Source: Amycolatopsis jejuensis
GTDB taxonomy: Bacteria; Actinomycetota; Actinomycetes; Mycobacteriales; Pseudonocardiaceae
Direction: 5' to 3'
Assembly (NCBI RefSeq): GCF_000717335.1
Contig: NZ_JNYZ01000020.1
Span: 124,001 to 188,000 of the forward strand
Length of the DNA stretch: 64,000 nucleotides
Shown here: piece after piece, positions 59,297-64,000 of the stretch
How positions within the stretch are numbered: the first letter of the stretch is position 1
How the letters are laid out: the number at the start of each line of letters is the position of its first letter
The notes under the pieces: generated by a model
Databases searched by the model: none
Seen by the model: the letters and a program-made list of their open reading frames with translations, nothing else
What the model was told of the DNA's origin: nothing
Made by a program: the position numbers and the translations under genes

Positions 59297-61552
59297 TCAG
59301 CCGAGGCCCAGCAGGTCGGGCGGGCGGATCGGGATGCGGCGCACGTCCGCGCCGGTCGCCGCACGCACAGCCGCGACGATCGCGGGTGGCGCGGTGATAT
59401 TGGGTACCTCCGCCATCCCGTTGCTTCCGTACGGGCGGCCGGGATGCGGAGTCTGCAGGATCTCCAGCCGCATCGGCGGCATGTCGAGCACGGTCGGAAT
59501 CAGGTAGTCGGTGAACGAGGGATTGAGGACTTTCCCGTCCTGGATCACGACTTCCTCCATCAGGGCCAGCCCGAGCCCCTGAGCGCTGCCACCGTGAAGC
59601 TGGCCTTCGACCGACTGCGGGTTCAGCGCGACGCCGACGTCCTGCGCGGTGGCCAGTTCGATCACCTTCACGAGGCCGAGCTCGGTATCGACCTCGACGA
59701 CCGCCCGGTGGGCAGCGAACTGGTAACCGAGGTGGGCGTTGCCCTGCCCGTTCTCGTCCAGGAGTTCGGTCCGGGGCGGAAGGTATTCCCGCATCGCCTC
59801 GATCGGCTGCCCCGGTTCGATCAGGTCCGCCGCGTCCGCCAGCACCTCCCCGGTCTTCCGGTGGACGATCTTGCCGTCGGCCACCGCCAGGTCCCGCGGG
59901 CCGGTTCCGGTGTCCCGGCTCGCCCGCCGGAGCAGCTCTTCGCGGACCGCGGCGGCGGCTTCCTTCACCGCCGTTCCGGTGAGCCACGTCTGCCGCGAGG
60001 CGGACGTCGAACCCGCGTCGGGTGCCCTGGTGTCGGCGGCGAGCACGGTGACCTGCTCGACACCCAGTTCGGTGCGGGCGATCTGTGCCTGCACGGTGAT
60101 CCCGCCTTGCCCCAGTTCGGCGGCCGAGGTGTGCACTTCCGCGGCCAGCCCGCCGTCCGCGGACTTGAGCGCCACGATCGCGGCGGAATGATCGGGTTTG
60201 CCTGCGGAGAAGCTGACGTTCTTGAAGCCGAGGGCGTACCCGACACCCCGGCGCAGCCCTTCCCCGTGGGTCGTGTTGCCTGCCCCGCCGGGCAGCAGCA
60301 GCGGATCTCGCGGACCCGGGCCGGGCTCGGGCGGCAGGGGCAGCGCGGCGAGCCGGTCCAGCAGGGCCCGCACCGGCGCGGGCTGGTCGACGACCTGCCC
60401 GGTCGGCATGGTGCTGCCGGTGCCGAGTGCGTTGCGGCGCCTGATTTCCACCGGGTCGATCCCCAGTTCGCGCGCGAGAGCGTCCATTTGCGACTCGTAG
60501 GCGAAGCACGTCTGCACCGCCCCGAACCCGCGCATCGCGCCGTTCGGCGGGTTGTTCGTGAACGCGACCGAGCATTCGATGTCGACGTCCGCGCAGTCGT
60601 ACGGCCCCACCGCCGAGGTCGCGGCGTTGACACAGACGGCGCCCGAACTGGAGGTGTACGCGCCCCCGTCGTACCGGATCCGGGCTTTGACGTAACGCAG
60701 CACGCCGTCGTGCCCGGCTCCGTGTTCGTAGTGCAGGCGCGCGGGGTGGCGGTGGACATGGCCGAGGAAGGATTCGGTCCGGTTGTAACTGATCCGCACC
60801 GGACGGCCGGTGCGCAGCGCCAGCATGCACGCATGGATCTGCACGGAGATGTCCTCGCGGCCGCCGAAGGCTCCGCCCACCCCCGCGAGGGTCAGCCGCA
60901 CCATTTCCGGTGGCAGGTCGAGACTGGCACAGAGCTGACGCAGGTCGTAATAGAGGTTCTGGGTGGCGACGTGCAGCTCTACTCCCCCGTCCGGACACGG
61001 CACCGCGAGCCCCGCTTCCGGGCCGAGGAACGCTTGGTCCTGGATACCCACCTCGTACTCGCCGCTCACCACCACCGGAGCGCTGAGGTCCGGGGAACCG
61101 CGCCGGACCCGTACCTGCGCGGCGCAGTCCGTTGCTTCGTCGGGATCGGTCATCGCAGGCAGCGGTTCGTAGTCGACGACGATGAGACTCGCGGCCCGGC
61201 GGGCAAGTTCGTCCGTTTCGGCGGCGACCAGCGCGACCGGCTCACCTTGGTAGCGCACGACGTCACCGGCCAGCACCGGCTGGTCGTCCTTGACCAGGCC
61301 ATAGGTTTTGTGGCCAGGGACGTCGGCATGGGTGAGTACGGCGGCGACGCCAGACGCTTCCCGCGCGGCGCGCGTATCGATGCTGCGGATCCGTGCGTGT
61401 GGATGCGGGGACCGCACGGTGACCCCGATCAGCATTCCGGCAGCCCGCAGGTCCGAAGCGTACGGATACCTGCCCTCCACCTTGTCCCACCCGTCCGGCC
61501 GGGGCACATTCGCGCCCACCCCGGCCAGCAGCGGTGGTTCGATTCCGCTCAC
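59297..61552 (-). CDS. Xanthine-dehydrogenase-family molybdopterin subunit (CoxL/QorL type)
   Basis: The 751-residue protein has DKVEGRYPYASDLRAAGML, AGVGGAFGGREDISVQIH and PNGAMRGFGAVQTCFAYESQMD. The C-terminal half has AELGQGGITVQAQIARTELG and YGSNGMAEVPNITAPPAIV, which normally holds the catalytic glutamate near the end. It hydroxylates an aldehyde or N-heterocycle with water as the oxygen donor. The GTG at 61552 follows AAGGAGCC. The subunit order (L, then SDR, hydrolase, amidohydrolase, M, S) is unusual. Confidence 0.92.
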   Translation of the reverse strand: MSGIEPPLLAGVGANVPRPDGWDKVEGRYPYASDLRAAGMLIGVTVRSPHPHARIRSIDTRAAREASGVAAVLTHADVPGHKTYGLVKDDQPVLAGDVVRYQGEPVALVAAETDELARRAASLIVVDYEPLPAMTDPDEATDCAAQVRVRRGSPDLSAPVVVSGEYEVGIQDQAFLGPEAGLAVPCPDGGVELHVATQNLYYDLRQLCASLDLPPEMVRLTLAGVGGAFGGREDISVQIHACMLALRTGRPVRISYNRTESFLGHVHRHPARLHYEHGAGHDGVLRYVKARIRYDGGAYTSSSGAVCVNAATSAVGPYDCADVDIECSVAFTNNPPNGAMRGFGAVQTCFAYESQMDALARELGIDPVEIRRRNALGTGSTMPTGQVVDQPAPVRALLDRLAALPLPPEPGPGPRDPLLLPGGAGNTTHGEGLRRGVGYALGFKNVSFSAGKPDHSAAIVALKSADGGLAAEVHTSAAELGQGGITVQAQIARTELGVEQVTVLAADTRAPDAGSTSASRQTWLTGTAVKEAAAAVREELLRRASRDTGTGPRDLAVADGKIVHRKTGEVLADAADLIEPGQPIEAMREYLPPRTELLDENGQGNAHLGYQFAAHRAVVEVDTELGLVKVIELATAQDVGVALNPQSVEGQLHGGSAQGLGLALMEEVVIQDGKVLNPSFTDYLIPTVLDMPPMRLEILQTPHPGRPYGSNGMAEVPNITAPPAIVAAVRAATGADVRRIPIRPPDLLGLG

Positions 61553-61568
61553 GGCTCCTTGTCTCCCT

Positions 61569-62795
61569 TCACTTCCGCGCTGCCGGGTCAGCCGAACCGG
61601 CAGCCAGCGAAGACAATGCGTCGTCCCAGGACGCCCGCCGTTCGATCTGGGTCTTCGCCCGGACAAGCTGTTTCGCGCTGTCGAGCGCGAGCGCACCGAC
61701 GACGTGCCGGTCCCGCCGGTACAGCGCCAGAAACCGGCTCGAATCGACCGAACCCGCGACCGTCCGTACTTCGTCGGCTCCGGTGATCCCGGCGTACTGG
61801 ATCCGGATGCCGTACTGGTCCGACCAGAAGTAGTTCGACCCCGCGAACGGACGGGCGCCGGCCGCGCCGGCCAGGATGTTGCGGGCCACGTGCCTGCCCT
61901 GTTCGACGGCGTTGGTCCACTGCTCGCACCGCATCGGCTCGTCGAAGAGCGGGTTGGGCCACCGGGCGAGATCGCCCGCCGCGTAGACCCCCGGCGGCCC
62001 GGCGCACAACGTCGCGTCGCACACCACCCCGTCGCCGATTCGCAGACCGCTGTCGGCCAGCCATCCGGTGGCGGGCCGGGCGCCGATCCCCACGACGACC
62101 AGATCGGCCGGGAGGCGACGGCCGTCGGTCAGTTCCACCGCCTCGACCCGCTGCGCGCCATGCAGCTCGGCCACGCCGACCCCGCACGACAGCACCGTGC
62201 CGTGCCTGCGATGCAGGTTGCCCAGCAAGGAACCCATCTCGGTACCGACGGATCGGCCCAGCGGCGCCGGTGCTCCTTCGATCACCGTCGTGTCGAGCCC
62301 GAGCGCACGCGCCGACGAAGCGACCTCGGCGCCGATGAAACCGGCGCCGACCACCACCACCCGTGGCCCGGTCATGAGTTCCCGCCGGATCGCGCGGGCG
62401 TCCTCGACCGTGCGCAGGGTGTGTACCCCGGGCAATTCGCCTCCCGTGGGCAAGGCCTGGGCTTTCGACCCGGTCGCGAGCACCAAAGCATCGAACGGCA
62501 ATGTGTCGTCCGTGGTGTGCACACGACGTGCGCGCAGGTCGAGCCGCCGCGCCGGGGTGCCGAGCCGCAGCTCGATCGCATTGTCCTCGTAGAACTGCGG
62601 AGTTCGCAGTACCGTCGAAGCAGCCTCGGTTTCTCCCGTGAGGACCTGCTTGGACAGCGGCGGCCGGTCGTACGGCGCGACGGTCTCCTCGCTGAGCATG
62701 ACCAGTGACCCGTCGTATCCCTCGGCGCGCAGGCATTCGGCCGCACGCAGCGCGGCCAGCCCACCCCCGGCGACGACTACGCGGTCGATCCCCAT
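61569..62795 (-). CDS. FAD-dependent ferredoxin reductase (second copy)
   Basis: The 408-residue protein has VVAGGGLAALRAAECL, PYDRPPLSKQVL, a second Rossmann loop VVVGAGFIGAEVASSA and GVYAAGDLARWPN. It is the same type as the reductase at 4810-5982. Its ATG overlaps the ferredoxin stop. It probably transfers electrons from NAD(P)H to that ferredoxin for the Rieske oxygenase at the right edge. Confidence 0.9.
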   Translation of the reverse strand: MGIDRVVVAGGGLAALRAAECLRAEGYDGSLVMLSEETVAPYDRPPLSKQVLTGETEAASTVLRTPQFYEDNAIELRLGTPARRLDLRARRVHTTDDTLPFDALVLATGSKAQALPTGGELPGVHTLRTVEDARAIRRELMTGPRVVVVGAGFIGAEVASSARALGLDTTVIEGAPAPLGRSVGTEMGSLLGNLHRRHGTVLSCGVGVAELHGAQRVEAVELTDGRRLPADLVVVGIGARPATGWLADSGLRIGDGVVCDATLCAGPPGVYAAGDLARWPNPLFDEPMRCEQWTNAVEQGRHVARNILAGAAGARPFAGSNYFWSDQYGIRIQYAGITGADEVRTVAGSVDSSRFLALYRRDRHVVGALALDSAKQLVRAKTQIERRASWDDALSSLAAGSADPAARK

Positions 62796-63022
62796 CAGCG
62801 GGGCTGCCGATCCGCCGGGCCGGACAGGGAAATCGCTTCGACCGGACAGCACGCCGCGGCGTCGGAGACCTGCCCGCGCTGGTCGGCCGTGCCGGCCACC
62901 GGAGAGGAAACGACGAGTTCGCCGTCGTCGTCCAGTTCGAACAGCTCCGGCGCGACCGAGGTGCACATGCCGGAGCGGACGCATTTGTGCCGGTCGACCA
63001 CGATCTCGAAGCCGCCGTTCAC
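62795..63022 (-). CDS. [3Fe-4S]-type ferredoxin (second copy)
   Basis: The 75-residue protein contains RHKCVRSGMCTSVAPELFEL and ACCPVEAISL, the spaced cysteines of the short actinobacterial ferredoxins. The GTG at 63022 overlaps the Rieske oxygenase stop by four bases. Order oxygenase-ferredoxin-reductase makes a self-contained three-component system. Confidence 0.88.
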   Translation of the reverse strand: MNGGFEIVVDRHKCVRSGMCTSVAPELFELDDDGELVVSSPVAGTADQRGQVSDAAACCPVEAISLSGPADRQPR

Positions 63023-64000
63023 CGCGGGTCCAGCCGGTCGATGAGCTCCAGCAGGAACCTGCGGTAGGTCAGGGAAAACGTGTCGACGTCCCGGACGTAC
63101 ATCTCCATCGACAGGTCCTCGGGCAGCTCCTCGGGCCGCTGCGATTCCACGATCGGCTTGTCCTGGCCGTACACGAGCTCGTTCCAGCCGACGATCTCGT
63201 CGTGGATCGTGTCGGCCGACCCGTAGTTGCGCGCCCCGATGGTGAAGTTCCGGACCCGCTTCGGCCCGATCGGCGTCGGATGGAAGAACAGGCAGTAGTG
63301 GTTGTCCCCGTTGGCCGAATCGAGCAGCACCGTCAACGGCATGAAGACGTGGTAGTTCTTGATGATGTCGAGCTGCCCGTCCGCCGCGGCCATCGACCGG
63401 TTCTTCGCCGCATCGCGCGGTTCGGCCATCGGCTTGTCGAGCAGCATCCGGATCACGTGGTCCTCCCGCCACACCCGGTGCTCCGGCACCCCGGGCCGGG
63501 TGCGGTCGCCGAGAAATCCGTCGTGGACGAACGCGAAATGCGAAAGGTCGGTGTAGTTCTCGGTGCGCCGCGGCGGACTGCAGTCCCATTCGGAGACCGG
63601 GAGGAAGACCTTGTCGTAAGCCGGATCGTCGAACTGCGGGAATTCGGGAATCGGCAGATACGGTTCGTCTTCGAGACACACCCAGACCATGCCGTACCGT
63701 TCGACCGCGGCGTATTTCTTCACCCGGGCCCGCAACTGCCCGGCAAGATCAGGACGCTGCGGGGCGAGAGTGCAATTCCCGTCACCGGCGTAGCGCCATC
63801 CGTGATAAGCGCACTGCAGTTCTCCGGTCGGCAGAACCTCGCCGAGGGACAGCGCGGCGCCGCGATGTGCGCACAGGTCGTTGAACACCGAGATCTGCCC
63901 GGCCATTCTGGCGACGACCAGCGCCTGCCCGCAGAGCACGGCCCGCGCCGGCCGGTCGGTCAGCTCCGCCGAATACATCACCGGATGCCAAAAATGGCGG
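63019..64000 (-). CDS. Rieske oxygenase (phthalate/vanillate-type large subunit), 5' end outside window
   Basis: About 327 codons are visible. The frame stays open to the right edge and reads RHFWHPVMYSAELTDRP, the family N-terminus, so the ATG at 63978 is internal. The Rieske motifs are CAHRGAALSLG and CAYHGWRYAGDG. The catalytic domain starts at NYTDLSHFAFVHDGFLG. Single-subunit members demethylate, hydroxylate or monooxygenate aromatic acids. It is the first visible gene of the last operon. Confidence 0.9.
   Translation of the reverse strand, partial: RHFWHPVMYSAELTDRPARAVLCGQALVVARMAGQISVFNDLCAHRGAALSLGEVLPTGELQCAYHGWRYAGDGNCTLAPQRPDLAGQLRARVKKYAAVERYGMVWVCLEDEPYLPIPEFPQFDDPAYDKVFLPVSEWDCSPPRRTENYTDLSHFAFVHDGFLGDRTRPGVPEHRVWREDHVIRMLLDKPMAEPRDAAKNRSMAAADGQLDIIKNYHVFMPLTVLLDSANGDNHYCLFFHPTPIGPKRVRNFTIGARNYGSADTIHDEIVGWNELVYGQDKPIVESQRPEELPEDLSMEMYVRDVDTFSLTYRRFLLELIDRLDPR

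Noticed and set aside
63978..63983. ATG/GTG codons near 63980 as the start of the right-edge Rieske oxygenase
   Set aside because: The frame continues to the window edge and encodes RHFWHPV, the conserved family N-terminus, so the true start is outside.
1..64000. CRISPR arrays, tRNA or rRNA genes, phage or conjugation genes
   Set aside because: No regularly spaced repeats, cloverleaf-like segments, rRNA blocks or phage/conjugation protein motifs were seen when reading both strands.

Overview
The window is high-GC (roughly 70%) with strong third-position G/C, GTG starts, many 1- to 4-base stop/start overlaps and leaderless-looking promoters. The gene families (PucR, LAL-type LuxR, DUF917 and hydantoinase genes, Rieske systems with ferredoxins) point to a soil actinobacterium, probably of the Pseudonocardiales such as Amycolatopsis or Pseudonocardia; that placement is inference. 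No rRNA, tRNA, CRISPR array, phage or plasmid replication gene is visible. Nearly everything is catabolic: oxygenases, ring-cleavage enzymes, amidohydrolases, C-C hydrolases, transporters and their regulators.

Left third (1-21765), mostly minus strand. One operon (6765 down to 998) encodes an AA_synth-family protein, a ferredoxin, a ferredoxin reductase, a LigA/LigB-type extradiol dioxygenase pair, a NahE/PhdJ-like hydratase-aldolase and a ThDP enzyme. It ends in a dead amine-oxidase relic and a flavodoxin-type reductase cut by the window edge. A plus-strand GAF-LuxR regulator separates it from a second minus-strand set (21765 down to 8211). That set holds a molybdopterin oxidoreductase, an aldehyde dehydrogenase, an SsuABC-type ABC importer, an SDR, a Rieske ring-hydroxylating dioxygenase (alpha, beta, Rieske ferredoxin), a frameshifted amidohydrolase, a C-C-hydrolase-like protein and an enamidase-like amidohydrolase. 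Together these read as import, ring dihydroxylation, meta-type cleavage and side-chain/amide processing of an aromatic, perhaps N-heteroaromatic, compound.

Middle (22007-42909), mostly plus strand. Two modules share the pairing of a short hydantoinase/oxoprolinase (about 510-525 aa) with a DUF917 protein. Module A (22007-32420) adds twin PucR regulators, a PLP aminotransferase, an M20 peptidase, a second DUF917 protein and an HD-domain protein. Module B (34766-42909) adds a long HyuA and two HyuB subunits in one tightly overlapping operon. They look like ATP-dependent lactam/hydantoin ring-opening systems. A PobA-like flavin monooxygenase and an AraC regulator lie between them.

Right third. 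A LAL regulator (43518-45812) precedes an alpha/beta hydrolase and then a five-gene operon (VOC, LLM flavin monooxygenase, VOC-like, 14-TM efflux, MBL hydrolase) behind a perfect 18-bp palindrome. Two minus-strand SDRs, a frameshifted LysR gene and a 509-bp IS5-family relic follow. The last minus-strand operon (64000 down to 54932) encodes a Rieske oxygenase, ferredoxin, ferredoxin reductase, a three-part xanthine-dehydrogenase-type molybdenum hydroxylase, an SDR, an alpha/beta hydrolase and an ATZ/TRZ-type amidohydrolase. This is the toolkit expected for hydroxylating and hydrolysing an N-heterocycle.

Signs of rearrangement: the amine-oxidase relic, two single-base frameshifts, the IS remnant, an orphan coding fragment near 34600, and a diverged tandem copy of the luxR/amidohydrolase junction at 7991-8330.
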